58,328 nucleotides of DNA from Candidatus Sumerlaeota bacterium (GTDB lineage Bacteria; Sumerlaeota; Sumerlaeia; Sumerlaeales; Sumerlaeaceae): contig JAPLSQ010000021.1 in the NCBI GenBank assembly GCA_026398535.1, positions 69,726-128,053 of the forward strand. The letters run 5' to 3'. The notes beneath the pieces are model-generated. The model did not search any database and had not been told where the DNA came from. It saw only the letters and a list, made by a program, of their open reading frames with translations. The stretch's first letter is position 1, and each line of letters begins with the position of its first letter. Shown here one piece after another: positions 38,567 to 46,228 of this stretch. The position numbers and the translations under genes were made by a program.

Positions 38567-38820
38567 CGCGTCTATCGTCAATCACAGACACAAGAGGATG
38601 AATCCGGGGAAATTGGGATATCGTGATTTTCCGGCGTTTAACCGGAACAAAATCCCCCACGGTCTTTCATAAAAGTGTTGAGTAACCCCATTAATCGGGC
38701 ACACGATTACAGAGATCAGGCACGATTTATGCTAAAGAAATATTGATAATTGCAGATTTTTCTTGTAGCTTCATAAATCAAACCCTTAAACACTACGAGC
38801 ATGTGCAGTACAGGCTGAAA

Positions 38821-39489
38821 ATGTTAAAATCCAAGACCATAACAGTGACTGAAGACAAGCAACCAGGTACCGACGAGTTGGACGAGAAGAATGAGGCGCC
38901 GTTGCCCGAACAGATTCAGCGTTTCCTTTCTCCCGAGGAGGAGAAGGACATCATCCGGCGGGTTCAAATCGGCGATGTCGCCGCATTTGAAGACCTCGTG
39001 AACGCCTACAAGCAGAAGGCCTATTATGTGGCGCTCGGTTTTGTGGGAAACCACGAGGACGCCCTTGATTTGTCCCAGGACGCCTTTGTGAAAGCTTTCA
39101 AGGCCATCAAGACCTTTGATCTCAACTCACCCTTCTTCCCGTGGTTTTACAAGATCATCAAAAACCATTGCCTTAATTACATCAAAAAGAACCAGCGCGT
39201 GCGCAATGACTCGCTCGAAGAACTCGAGGAGGAAACATTCGCCCAGTTCGAAGACGAACGACCCGACCCGCGCGATGTCTATGCCGATTCCGAAACCCGC
39301 CACCAGTTGTGGCGCGCCATCGACCAACTGAAACCCGACTTCCGCGAAATCATCATCATGAAGCATTTCCACAACCTCTCCTACAAGGAAATCGCCGAAG
39401 CGCTCAATATCCCCATCGGAACCGTGATGAGCCGCCTCTTCAACGCGCGCCAGGAGTTGCGCGAACTCATGAAGGACGTGCTCGACTGA
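38821..39489 (+). CDS. RNA polymerase sigma factor, ECF-type sigma-70
   Basis: A 222-residue sigma factor. After an acidic, polar N-terminus (about 1-45), region 2 reads GDVAAFEDLVNAYKQKAYYVALGF, HEDALDLSQDAFVKAFKAIKTF and FPWFYKIIKNHCLNYIKK. Region 4 reads LKPDFREIIIMKHFHNLSYKEIAEALNIPIGTVMSRLFNARQELR with a good helix-turn-helix. No anti-sigma gene is adjacent. ATG 38821 is chosen; the frame upstream lacks a start with a ribosome site. It sits directly upstream of the tRNA-Phe gene and of the integrated element. Confidence 0.93.
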   Translation: MLKSKTITVTEDKQPGTDELDEKNEAPLPEQIQRFLSPEEEKDIIRRVQIGDVAAFEDLVNAYKQKAYYVALGFVGNHEDALDLSQDAFVKAFKAIKTFDLNSPFFPWFYKIIKNHCLNYIKKNQRVRNDSLEELEEETFAQFEDERPDPRDVYADSETRHQLWRAIDQLKPDFREIIIMKHFHNLSYKEIAEALNIPIGTVMSRLFNARQELRELMKDVLD

Positions 39490-39600
39490 GACGAGCCGCC
39501 GCATCCGCGACTCACCCGCGCAACACGAGCCGCCGCAATCATCTTGTCTGAATAACCATATCGTAACGCCATAATATGACGACACCCTGACGCATAACAG

Positions 39601-39691
<91 letters not shown>

Positions 39692-39739
39692 TTGCAAGAC
39701 AAAACAAGCCCCCTCGAAAAGCCGCAAAACCCCCGAAAA

Positions 39740-39813
39740 TGCCAGTTTATTGCCAGTTTTTTGGCAACAATCTGGCATTAGACTGGCATTAAACTGGCAT
39801 TAAACTGGCAATC
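39740..39813 (+). repeat. Arm-type repeat array near attL (TGCCAGT and CTGGCA, 11-base period)
   Basis: Two inverted copies TGCCAGTTT at 39740 and 39751, and four direct copies CTGGCATTA or CTGGCAATC at 39772, 39783, 39794 and 39805, each 11 bases apart. An 11-base step puts all sites on one face of the helix. The segment 39762-39777 matches 47397-47412 near attR in 15 of 16 bases. This suits binding by integrase or excisionase. Confidence 0.75.
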
Positions 39814-39829
39814 ACTTTGAGACACTAAA

Positions 39830-39858
39830 CCGGACGTCCGCACCGTCCGGCTTTTTTT
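39830..39858 (+). terminator. Strong intrinsic terminator
   Basis: CCGGACG (39830-39836), 7-base loop and CGTCCGG (39844-39850), followed by C and seven T. It ends plus-strand transcription coming from the tRNA-Phe promoter and insulates the element. Confidence 0.85.
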
Positions 39859-39867
39859 ATTCCTCTA

Positions 39868-39894
39868 TGCCAAATATGCCAAAAATGCTAAAAA
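39868..39894 (+). repeat. Three 9-base direct repeats (TGCCAAATA, TGCCAAAAA, TGCTAAAAA)
   Basis: Head-to-tail copies at 39868, 39877 and 39886. The TGCCAA core resembles the reverse complement of the TTGGCA sites elsewhere in the element, so they may be extra protein-binding sites. Confidence 0.45.
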
Positions 39895-40119
39895 CTCCCG
39901 GGTGTCCTTCACATTTACCCTTACGGAAAAACCGGATTATCGGATTAACTCGGCGGGCATCCGTGCTCGAGGGGGAGATAAAACCCGCGCTGGCCTTCGG
40001 GACGAGCTCGAGCCGTTCTAACACGTCATGCATCGGGGTTGGCGATGCAGTAGGCTCGCATGCTAAAGGCTGTCAGAACGCCTTACAGGCGCTGTTTTCT
40101 TGAGCCGTGGACGTCATCA
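39895..40119. other. Structured non-coding stretch, possible small RNA
   Basis: No gene fits. There are 7-bp complementary arms GCTCGAG (39965) and CTCGAGC (40007), a perfect hairpin GCATCG-GGGTTGG-CGATGC (40030-40048), and CGCC-TTACA-GGCG followed by TGTTTTCTT near 40080-40104. The last could terminate a plus-strand small RNA. The stretch is downstream of the convergent minus-strand cargo operon. Confidence 0.3.
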
Positions 40120-40914
40120 TCAAGCGGACTGTGCGATAAGCGCATTCAACCGTCCGGCAATCCATTTTGCACAACAAGGCCAGTCGGCGGCGTGCGTGCT
40201 GATGTGATCAGTCAAGGCGGGCGAAGCTGGCAGACAACACAGCACGGTAGCGGCGCTTTCACGGATTTCACGCGGCAGCCTGGGGTTGTCGATAACGGCG
40301 CACAGCGTTCCTGGGTGGACGATTTTGAAATCATCGTCAAGTGGCAAGTTGCCGGAGAATGATGATATTGCTGTGGCGATCCCGTGAACCGACGAGGCAC
40401 CGCCAGCAGACAGGATTTTCATGACCGACTCACACAGCAACATCAGCATTCCCGGCGTGCGGGGATGGCCAGCGGTAATGACACGCGAACGGAATTCTCC
40501 GAGGTCAGGCATCAAATCGAATCCCGCGCAATTGAGCAAACGCAGACCAACATCGCGAAATTCGGTTATCGATGTTAGTGCGGCAATATGCAATTCGCTG
40601 CGGTCTGGCGGGGATAGTCTGGCAACACATTCCCATGCCTGCGACAGCGTGGGCGGCGCGACGTCGGGATTATCGCCTATCGGGATTAAGGCGCGGTCAT
40701 TGATGAAATCCCGCAATCGTATGGACTCGTATCGATAGCCTTCACCCACGGCAAGCTCAACCATTTGCATGGCGATGCGCGGAATCGCACGCACATTGAA
40801 TTCCCGGCAAACCGCGCCAAGAAATCCGCTGGACGGACTTTCGGGATCGATGATGTCTCCGGCAATTGCGAACATATCATCGGGTTGCGGTGGGCGCTTT
40901 GTAGGTTGTTTCAT
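40120..40914 (-). CDS. Cargo protein of unknown function, third gene of the antitoxin-led operon
   Basis: A 264-residue protein starting MKQPTKRPPQPDDMFAIAG at ATG 40914, five bases after the previous stop; the frame is open further upstream but that part overlaps the neighbour. No family is recognised. The sequence looks alpha-helical with hydrophobic periodicity (AVCREFNVRAIPRIAMQMVEL, ELHIAALTSITEFRDVGLRLL, MLLCESVMKILSAGG) and could be a helical-repeat protein. It ends with a Cys pair (DWPCCAKWIAG). No signal peptide or obvious membrane helix. It is predicted to be co-expressed with the two genes upstream; a role as toxin, effector or phage-interference factor is only inferred from position. 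Confidence 0.6.
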   Translation of the reverse strand: MKQPTKRPPQPDDMFAIAGDIIDPESPSSGFLGAVCREFNVRAIPRIAMQMVELAVGEGYRYESIRLRDFINDRALIPIGDNPDVAPPTLSQAWECVARLSPPDRSELHIAALTSITEFRDVGLRLLNCAGFDLMPDLGEFRSRVITAGHPRTPGMLMLLCESVMKILSAGGASSVHGIATAISSFSGNLPLDDDFKIVHPGTLCAVIDNPRLPREIRESAATVLCCLPASPALTDHISTHAADWPCCAKWIAGRLNALIAQSA

Positions 40915-40919
40915 GGGAT

Positions 40920-41627
40920 TCAACTTTCTGAAATTCGGATGATGTAGAATTGATACGCCATTTGTATCCACAGCGGCGCGATACACAGAATCGGCAAGGT
41001 CATCAGCGAGGCGGCAAGGCAAGCGACTTGAGCCGCGTCATATTTGCGATGCCCGCTTTTTGCGGGAAAAAACTCCGAGGCATATGCGTAAAGCTGCGAC
41101 TTCACGCTGGCATCCGCGGCGTTGAAAAGGGTGGCAAACTCCTTCATCGTTAACGGGTTTTTCTCAGCGACATCCACGGGGGGACACAACACAAGGTTGG
41201 CACACAATCCCGCCACATCAAGCGACGAGCCGGGCCAGACATGAGCCTCGAGACACGTTCGTGCAAAGTCGATTGCCAAGGCTGAAACCGTTGTGTATCC
41301 AAGCGCCGCAAACAGATTGGGCAATGATATTGGATCGTTCGTGGGCGTTGTCACAAGGATTGCGTGGGAGCCTTCTGTCTCTTCAGAGATGATGCCGTCT
41401 TCAATCATAGACGCAATGATCAGGCGCTCTGCGGGGAGATAGTGTTCAACACAAGTGCGTGCCAGATCAAAGTACTGTCGTGTCATGCCGGTGATGCTGT
41501 TGTCTGTGCAGAATCTGCTGATGACTGCTGGCACGCCGTTCCCTTCAGTGGGAAGGACGGGCAATGCCGCGCCGCTTGCCGCTAATCGAGGGAAGACTAC
41601 GAAGACGTCGTTGTAAGGTTCACTCAT
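40920..41627 (-). CDS. Cargo protein of unknown function with C-terminal hydrophobic segment
   Basis: A 235-residue protein whose start overlaps the antitoxin-like stop (ATGA at 41624-41627), so translation is coupled. No family is recognised. It looks helical (YFDLARTCVEHYLPAERLIIASMI and ALAIDFARTCLEAHVW share the FDLARTC/FARTCLE pattern, suggesting an internal repeat). About residues 200-232 (VACLAASLMTLPILCIAPLWIQMAYQFYII) form a likely membrane segment. A membrane-acting effector is possible. The five-base gap to the next gene supports one operon. Confidence 0.6.
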   Translation of the reverse strand: MSEPYNDVFVVFPRLAASGAALPVLPTEGNGVPAVISRFCTDNSITGMTRQYFDLARTCVEHYLPAERLIIASMIEDGIISEETEGSHAILVTTPTNDPISLPNLFAALGYTTVSALAIDFARTCLEAHVWPGSSLDVAGLCANLVLCPPVDVAEKNPLTMKEFATLFNAADASVKSQLYAYASEFFPAKSGHRKYDAAQVACLAASLMTLPILCIAPLWIQMAYQFYIIRISES

Positions 41628-41854
41628 GATCGCGTTCCTTTCCTGTTGAATGAGACGTTGACGCTTTGTGGCGGCAGTAGCGCCGCATCAGCGATTGCCT
41701 TTAGTGCAACCGCATCATTGGGCGCAACGGGCGTTAACCGTGCGAATGGTTTGCCGTTCTGTGTGACGAGGAAATCCGCACCCGCACGCACCGCCAACTT
41801 AACTGTGGGCGTGTCCAATCTTAACACGTTTAACGGGATTATTATCGATGCCAT
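41624..41854 (-). CDS. Phd/YefM-like antitoxin-type small protein
   Basis: A 76-residue protein; AAGGA lies 7 bases before the ATG. The central segment KLAVRAGADFLVTQNGKPFARLTPVAP matches the Phd/YefM fold (helix then beta hairpin ending in Gly-Lys-Pro-x-Ala-Arg-Leu). The usual N-terminal part that binds DNA is short. It overlaps the next gene by four bases. A recognisable RelE, Doc or PIN toxin is absent, so the partner may be one of the two unknown proteins. A tandem octamer lies in the probable promoter. Confidence 0.7.
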   Translation of the reverse strand: MASIIIPLNVLRLDTPTVKLAVRAGADFLVTQNGKPFARLTPVAPNDAVALKAIADAALLPPQSVNVSFNRKGTRS

Positions 41855-41871
41855 AAAAAATCCTTTCTCGA

Positions 41872-41887
41872 CATATGCACATATGCA
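41872..41887 (-). promoter_or_regulatory. Tandem CATATGCA octamers upstream of the antitoxin-like gene
   Basis: CATATGCA occurs twice head to tail (41872-41879 and 41880-41887), about 18-33 bases upstream of the ATG at 41854, where the -10 region of a minus-strand promoter would be. This is the usual place for autoregulation by an antitoxin. Binding by this protein is inference. Confidence 0.5.
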
Positions 41888-42026
41888 TTTATGCCATCTT
41901 ATCTACCCGCGGTGCGTGTGATGCCCCCCGGGGCCCCCCACATGTCGTGTCTCTGGACGCGCCGCACTACCCTCGAAAAGTGTGTATACATAGTATTGGG
42001 ATTTTGGCGGGTTGCGTAAATAGGGC

Positions 42027-42620
42027 GTGCGATCCGCGCGGGAACCCTACTGGACCGAATCGAAAATCGCCCCACTGGCAATCGAGTGGCAACGGGCGGG
42101 CGCGCGGGTTGGCGCGGTGCCTGGGCTGCTGTGGGAAAAGGTTCATGAGGCGATAGACGGTTTTTGCGGGCACCGATATCGCACCATGGATCACGACGAG
42201 CTTGGCGATATGGTGGCGGAGATGACGCTCCACTTCGTGTCGCAATATTTGCGGAAATGGAATTCACGCCGGGGCACGCTGTTTGCCTACGTCACGTGCT
42301 ACGCATCAACGAAGAGCACGAACTGGAGGCGGGCGCGGGGACGGCGCGCAAGGTTGCTGTTGGCGGTTGCCGGGTGGGCGGTCCTCGAGGCTGTCGAGGG
42401 ACATGAGCCGCTCAATCCATCCGCACATTTTGAAGCGACTACGTTGGCGGGGCTGGCGCGGCAACAAAAAAAGGGCGGGTTTGGGTGGGTAACGGGCGGG
42501 GCAGCCACGGCAGCGCCCGATGCGCGCATCATGGAACTCGAGGCGGCGCGGTATCGCGTGACATCTCAACCTGCGGGCGAATTTGACGAGCAGGATCATT
42601 GGACGCAAAACGGCGGGTGA
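42027..42620 (+). CDS. Sigma-70 region-2-like protein of the integrated element
   Basis: A 197-residue protein beginning at GTG 42027. Residues about 55-105 resemble sigma region 2: HDELGDMVAEMTLHFVSQYL, KWNSRRGTLFAYVTCYASTKSTNWRRARGRR (compare DLVQEVFLRLW and DPERGSFRTWLYRIARN). A region 4 helix-turn-helix is not visible; the C-terminal half is low in secondary-structure cues (KKGGFGWVTGGAATAAPD). It could be a truncated or highly divergent sigma factor that redirects the host polymerase to element genes, or a DNA-binding protein of similar shape. It is the first gene of the plus-strand block. Confidence 0.5.
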   Translation: MRSAREPYWTESKIAPLAIEWQRAGARVGAVPGLLWEKVHEAIDGFCGHRYRTMDHDELGDMVAEMTLHFVSQYLRKWNSRRGTLFAYVTCYASTKSTNWRRARGRRARLLLAVAGWAVLEAVEGHEPLNPSAHFEATTLAGLARQQKKGGFGWVTGGAATAAPDARIMELEAARYRVTSQPAGEFDEQDHWTQNGG

Positions 42621-42648
42621 AATATTTCTTGATAACGAGAGTCTTGAG

Positions 42649-42714
42649 AAGGTAGTTTGTGCAAGGTAGTTTGTGCGGCGGATTTTCGGCGAGGCGAGAT
42701 ACGAGGCGAGATAC
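42649..42714 (+). repeat. Two adjacent tandem duplications in a leader
   Basis: AAGGTAGTTTGTGC is repeated exactly at 42649-42662 and 42663-42676. GAGGCGAGATAC is repeated exactly at 42691-42702 and 42703-42714. Both lie between the sigma-like gene and the HTH-like gene, the second ending one base before its ATG, so the ribosome-binding region is itself duplicated. Confidence 0.7.
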
Positions 42715-42715
42715 G

Positions 42716-43213
42716 ATGCAAAAGAAATGTTTTGAGCTTACGGCTTGGGATTTGGAACACGACGGCGCGGCGGTTCGGGCAATGCGCGCCACGGGGGCGG
42801 GAACCCGCAAGGCCGAATTTTGGAATCAGGTGGCGGACAATCTGGCACGATATCAGGGACAAATTGCGGCTATCGAGCGGCAGATGAACTCTCCCAATCC
42901 GCCCGTTGAAATCGAGGTGCCCGAAACTATGGCGGCGCTTTTTCGCCCGGACTTGGACTGGACAGAACCGCTTTCTCCCATGCGCCCGCCAGAAGCGCGC
43001 GCGATTTCCGGGAACGCCCGATTCGCCCGTTATTCGGAAGCTAATTTCAAATTCTTCTTTCGGCAAGTGAAGGAAATCCGGGCGAGAAATCCCGGCATGT
43101 CGGCGCGCCAAATTGCTGTGCGAATGCGCGAAATGCACGGTATCGCCATCGCCCCGTCACGCACGACGATTGCCGAATGGTTGCGCCTGCCTGACAAGGT
43201 GACAAGCATCTGA
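42716..43213 (+). CDS. Putative HTH DNA-binding protein of the element
   Basis: A 165-residue protein from ATG 42716; the GAGG of the second tandem repeat serves as ribosome site. The N-terminal half is charged and helical (FWNQVADNLARYQGQIAAIERQM). The C-terminus (about 130-160) reads MSARQIAVRMREMHGIAIAPSRTTIAEWLRLP, a helix-turn-helix pattern like transposase or resolvase heads. It is probably a regulator or a helper of integration or replication. A tight family cannot be named. Confidence 0.6.
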   Translation: MQKKCFELTAWDLEHDGAAVRAMRATGAGTRKAEFWNQVADNLARYQGQIAAIERQMNSPNPPVEIEVPETMAALFRPDLDWTEPLSPMRPPEARAISGNARFARYSEANFKFFFRQVKEIRARNPGMSARQIAVRMREMHGIAIAPSRTTIAEWLRLPDKVTSI

Positions 43214-43275
43214 CAAGGTTGTGGCACGCCGGGGGGCTGTAAGATAAACTGTCACTACGCAGAAAGGCGATTAAG

Positions 43276-43527
43276 ATGACAGTTACGGATGAATGTAGGA
43301 TAAGCAGCTTGTATTGCGCGGCGGCGTTGGCTTGCGTCGGGCACCGGCTGATCAGACTGGAACGCACCCTTGACGGGCGCGGCTTGTTTATTTTCGAGGG
43401 CGCGGCGGCGGTTTCGGCGGAACAATTTCAGGGGGGCTTGCTCGAGGGCAACTTGCTGAAATTGTTCATCGAGCTGGACGGCTTGCGCGATGAATTGCGC
43501 GGCATGGCACGACGGGCGGGGCGGTGA
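43276..43527 (+). CDS. DUF5659-like small protein
   Basis: An 83-residue protein with AAAGG upstream of ATG 43276. The pattern LYCAAALACVGHRLIRLERTLDGRGLFIFEG followed by EGNLLKLFIELDGLRDELRG resembles DUF5659 proteins, small partners often found beside primase genes in mobile elements. Its function is unknown. It ends four bases before the start of the Prim-Pol gene and is surely co-translated with it. Confidence 0.6.
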   Translation: MTVTDECRISSLYCAAALACVGHRLIRLERTLDGRGLFIFEGAAAVSAEQFQGGLLEGNLLKLFIELDGLRDELRGMARRAGR

Positions 43528-43531
43528 CATC

Positions 43532-45799
43532 ATGACCGATCAAAACCCGATTCAGGCGGCGGCGCTCGAGCTGATCGCCAAGTTCCCCGGCGGACGTGTC
43601 TTGCCCCTTGCCGGCAAAATTCCCTCTAATCCGCCTTGCCGGAATGGCCTAAATGACGCTTCAAGCGATCCAGCAATTGTGCAGCGGTGGCTCGAGAACG
43701 GCCACAACTTTGGGATTCACCTTGAATCCTTCGGCTGGCTTGTTTTGGACGTCGACGGCGATCAGGGCTGGGAAAGTCTCTGCGGGCTTGAAGCCAAGTA
43801 CGGCGGTTTGCCCGAAACCCGCGTTGTTCAAACTGGCACGCACGACACCGAGGACAAATTCAGGGGCGCGCACTATTATTTCCGCAATCTCGGCAATCGG
43901 ATTCGGTGCGGCAAACTGAAGGACGGCCACGGGGATGATATTCCCGGGTTGGAAATCAAGGGCGCGGGCGGTTATGTTGTGGGCGAAGGTTCTCGACACG
44001 TTTCAGGCTTCACCTATGAGCCTGAAGCTTCCGCTCTCGAAGCCCCGGCGGATGCGCCCGGCTGGTTGCTTGACCTAATTGAAGGGCGGCTGGCAGAACC
44101 CGTTTCCGAGCAACCGACGGCCACGGCTTGGACGCGCTGGCAGGATGACATCACCCGCAAGTTGGCAGAGAACGGCGGACGGAAGTATGCACGCGGGCGC
44201 AATGACTTGTTTATTAATCTGGCTTGCCGGTGGCGGTATGACGACGGCGCTGACCAGTGCCAAAATGACACTGGTCACGATGCGGGTGAGGCGCCAAAAG
44301 CCAAGCCGGATTCGCAACCGGCGTGGCCAGAACCGTGTTTGCCGGATATGGGCGTGTTGCCGGGGTTTCCCTTGGACGCGCTCGAGGATGCCGCTTGGTT
44401 TCGGGCGTGGGTTGCAGGTATCAGCGAGCAATATCAGACACCGATTGAATTGGCGGCGCTTGGCGGGTTGGCGGGTATCAGCGCGGCGTTGTCTGGGCGT
44501 GTCATCATTTGCCAGCGTGGCGGCTGGACTGAAGAGCCGGGCTTGTGGGTGTTGTGTGTTGCTGAACCTTCCGAGCGAAAATCCAAGGTGTTCGAGGCGG
44601 CAACCCTGCCCATTGCCGATTGGGAAAGCGACGGTGCGGTATCCACGGCGGCGGCGCGAAACGAGATAAAGGCGATGCGTGAAGTTCTGCTTGCGCAAAT
44701 AGGGAAACAAAAATCAGCTTCTGCGGCGGCAACAGGCAAGGCGCGTGAATTCGCAAAACTGATTGCCGCACTTCAGACGGAGATCGACGAGCTTCCCTCG
44801 GACATGCCCGTGCGGCTGATTTATGGCGATGCAACGACAGAACGCTTTCCCGCGGCGGTGAAGCAAAATGGGCGCGTTTTTGCCGCGGCGGACGAAGCAA
44901 AGCTTTTGAAAAATCTGGGCGGCGCCTATTCGCCGGACGGGCGAACCGTGAATGCGGACATCATGCTTGCCGGGTATTCGGGCAGTCCTTATCACAGGGA
45001 TCGCGCAAATGAATCCGTTTCCTTGCGGGCTGTGAGGATCGCGATGTTCCTGACAATTCAGCCTGAAATGTTGCGGTGGCTTTCGACACGAAGCGAGTTT
45101 GCCGGTTGCGGATTTCTGTCACGTCCTCTCTACGCAATTCCCGCGCCATGTGTCGGACGACGTCGCATAGGCGCGCCAGAATGTCCGGAACATGTGAGGC
45201 TCGAGTATGCCCGGCGCATTCGTGAACTGCTGGACATTCCTGCCTGTGAGACAATTCCCGTCATTCGGTTCGAGCAGGATGCGCTCGAGGTTCTCCAAGA
45301 CTTCGAGCGGCGTGTTGAGCCGAGGCTTCACCCTGACACCGGCGATTTAGGCGGGCTGTCCGGCTGGGGCGGAAAACTATGTGGCCAGACGGCAAGGATT
45401 GCTTGTAGCTTGCACTTTGCCAAGCACGGCGCGCAGGGCGGCTTCAGGAACCGCATAAGCGCAGATACGGTGCGACACGCCATAATGATTGCCGAATGGG
45501 CAGTCCGTCACGCAATGCGGGCTTTCTCTGTTATGGAAAGCAACGGGCGCTCTGGCGATTGCGAATACCTCATTCGAATTATCCGGCGGGAGCGCTGGCA
45601 GACGTTCACCCGTTCGGAAATCTACACGCCCGCCCGCGGGCGGTTCAGGCATGATGTTGTGGCGCTGGACAAAGCGCTTGAACTGCTCGAGTTGGGCGGT
45701 TGTGTCAAGCGAGCGCCGTGCGGCGACAACCGCGGGCCGGGCAGACCTGAAACGCGGTATGTTGTGAATCCGAAACTGTTGGAAGGCGTCCAACCATGA
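43532..45799 (+). CDS. Bifunctional primase-polymerase/DUF3987 replication protein
   Basis: A 755-residue protein from ATG 43532. The N-terminal half (about 5-190) is a Prim-Pol domain: PLAGKIPS, then LVLDVDGDQGWE with Asp73 and Asp75 as likely metal ligands, and GSRHVSGFTYE with a conserved His. The C-terminal part (about 260-720) matches DUF3987, a helicase-like domain found in mobile elements. Its nucleotide-binding loop reads AEPSERKSKVF (Pro346 to Ser351), a variant of the usual GKS. It probably primes and unwinds element DNA after excision. A C-terminal winged-helix-like tail (EYLIRIIRRERWQTFTRSEI) may bind the origin. Confidence 0.88.
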   Translation: MTDQNPIQAAALELIAKFPGGRVLPLAGKIPSNPPCRNGLNDASSDPAIVQRWLENGHNFGIHLESFGWLVLDVDGDQGWESLCGLEAKYGGLPETRVVQTGTHDTEDKFRGAHYYFRNLGNRIRCGKLKDGHGDDIPGLEIKGAGGYVVGEGSRHVSGFTYEPEASALEAPADAPGWLLDLIEGRLAEPVSEQPTATAWTRWQDDITRKLAENGGRKYARGRNDLFINLACRWRYDDGADQCQNDTGHDAGEAPKAKPDSQPAWPEPCLPDMGVLPGFPLDALEDAAWFRAWVAGISEQYQTPIELAALGGLAGISAALSGRVIICQRGGWTEEPGLWVLCVAEPSERKSKVFEAATLPIADWESDGAVSTAAARNEIKAMREVLLAQIGKQKSASAAATGKAREFAKLIAALQTEIDELPSDMPVRLIYGDATTERFPAAVKQNGRVFAAADEAKLLKNLGGAYSPDGRTVNADIMLAGYSGSPYHRDRANESVSLRAVRIAMFLTIQPEMLRWLSTRSEFAGCGFLSRPLYAIPAPCVGRRRIGAPECPEHVRLEYARRIRELLDIPACETIPVIRFEQDALEVLQDFERRVEPRLHPDTGDLGGLSGWGGKLCGQTARIACSLHFAKHGAQGGFRNRISADTVRHAIMIAEWAVRHAMRAFSVMESNGRSGDCEYLIRIIRRERWQTFTRSEIYTPARGRFRHDVVALDKALELLELGGCVKRAPCGDNRGPGRPETRYVVNPKLLEGVQP

Positions 45800-45815
45800 C
45801 GCCCGGGGCAATTAA

Positions 45816-45833
45816 TGGCATTTTTGGCATTAA
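45816..45833 (+). repeat. TGGCATT repeat pair upstream of the excisionase-like gene
   Basis: TGGCATTTT at 45816 and TGGCATTAA at 45825, 9 bases apart, lie 42 bases upstream of the excisionase-like ATG. TGGCATTA also occurs in the left arm at 39773, 39784 and 39795. The same protein may bind both, which would link excision with control of its own gene. Confidence 0.55.
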
Positions 45834-45874
45834 TCGCATAGAGGTCAGGCGTGGCCAGTCAAGGACGGACACCT

Positions 45875-46228
45875 ATGATTGAATTCCATGCAGGCGCAAT
45901 TTACACGCTCGAGGAAATCGAATCAGCTTTGGGCGGGCTGGACGTCGGACACTTCCTGCGGACGCTTGGCATCAGGCGAAGGTTCCAGAAAGTCATTTTG
46001 GGAGCTGACATACTGAAGGCGCTCGAACGGCTTGAGGGGCAGGATGAACACGCCCGCGTTGTGCCAGTCATCCGCAAGCGCGGAAGACCACGCAAGGCGG
46101 AACGCATTCGGCTGGAAGAAGTTTTCATTGACAAGCAACCACGCGCCGTCCATGCCAGCCCGCAAGCCAATGAGAATCTATATGCTCATAATCGCGGGCT
46201 TGGAAAGGGGGGCTGTAATAATGATTAA
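45875..46228 (+). CDS. Excisionase-like winged-helix protein with AT-hook
   Basis: A 117-residue basic protein; AAGGA lies 9 bases before ATG 45875. Residues about 8-52 (YTLEEIESALGGLDVGHFLRTLGIRRRFQKVILGADILKALERL) fit a MerR/excisionase-type helix-turn-helix. At about 69-75 an AT-hook KRGRPRK follows (core Gly-Arg-Pro). It overlaps the integrase start by 8 bp, as recombination directionality factors commonly do. It could also be a replication regulator, but the position beside int and the shared arm repeats favour Xis. Confidence 0.65.
   Translation: MIEFHAGAIYTLEEIESALGGLDVGHFLRTLGIRRRFQKVILGADILKALERLEGQDEHARVVPVIRKRGRPRKAERIRLEEVFIDKQPRAVHASPQANENLYAHNRGLGKGGCNND

Noticed and set aside
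39740..39813. CRISPR array
   Set aside because: The repeats are 9 bases with a period of 11, with inverted copies and no spacers of proper length; no cas genes nearby.
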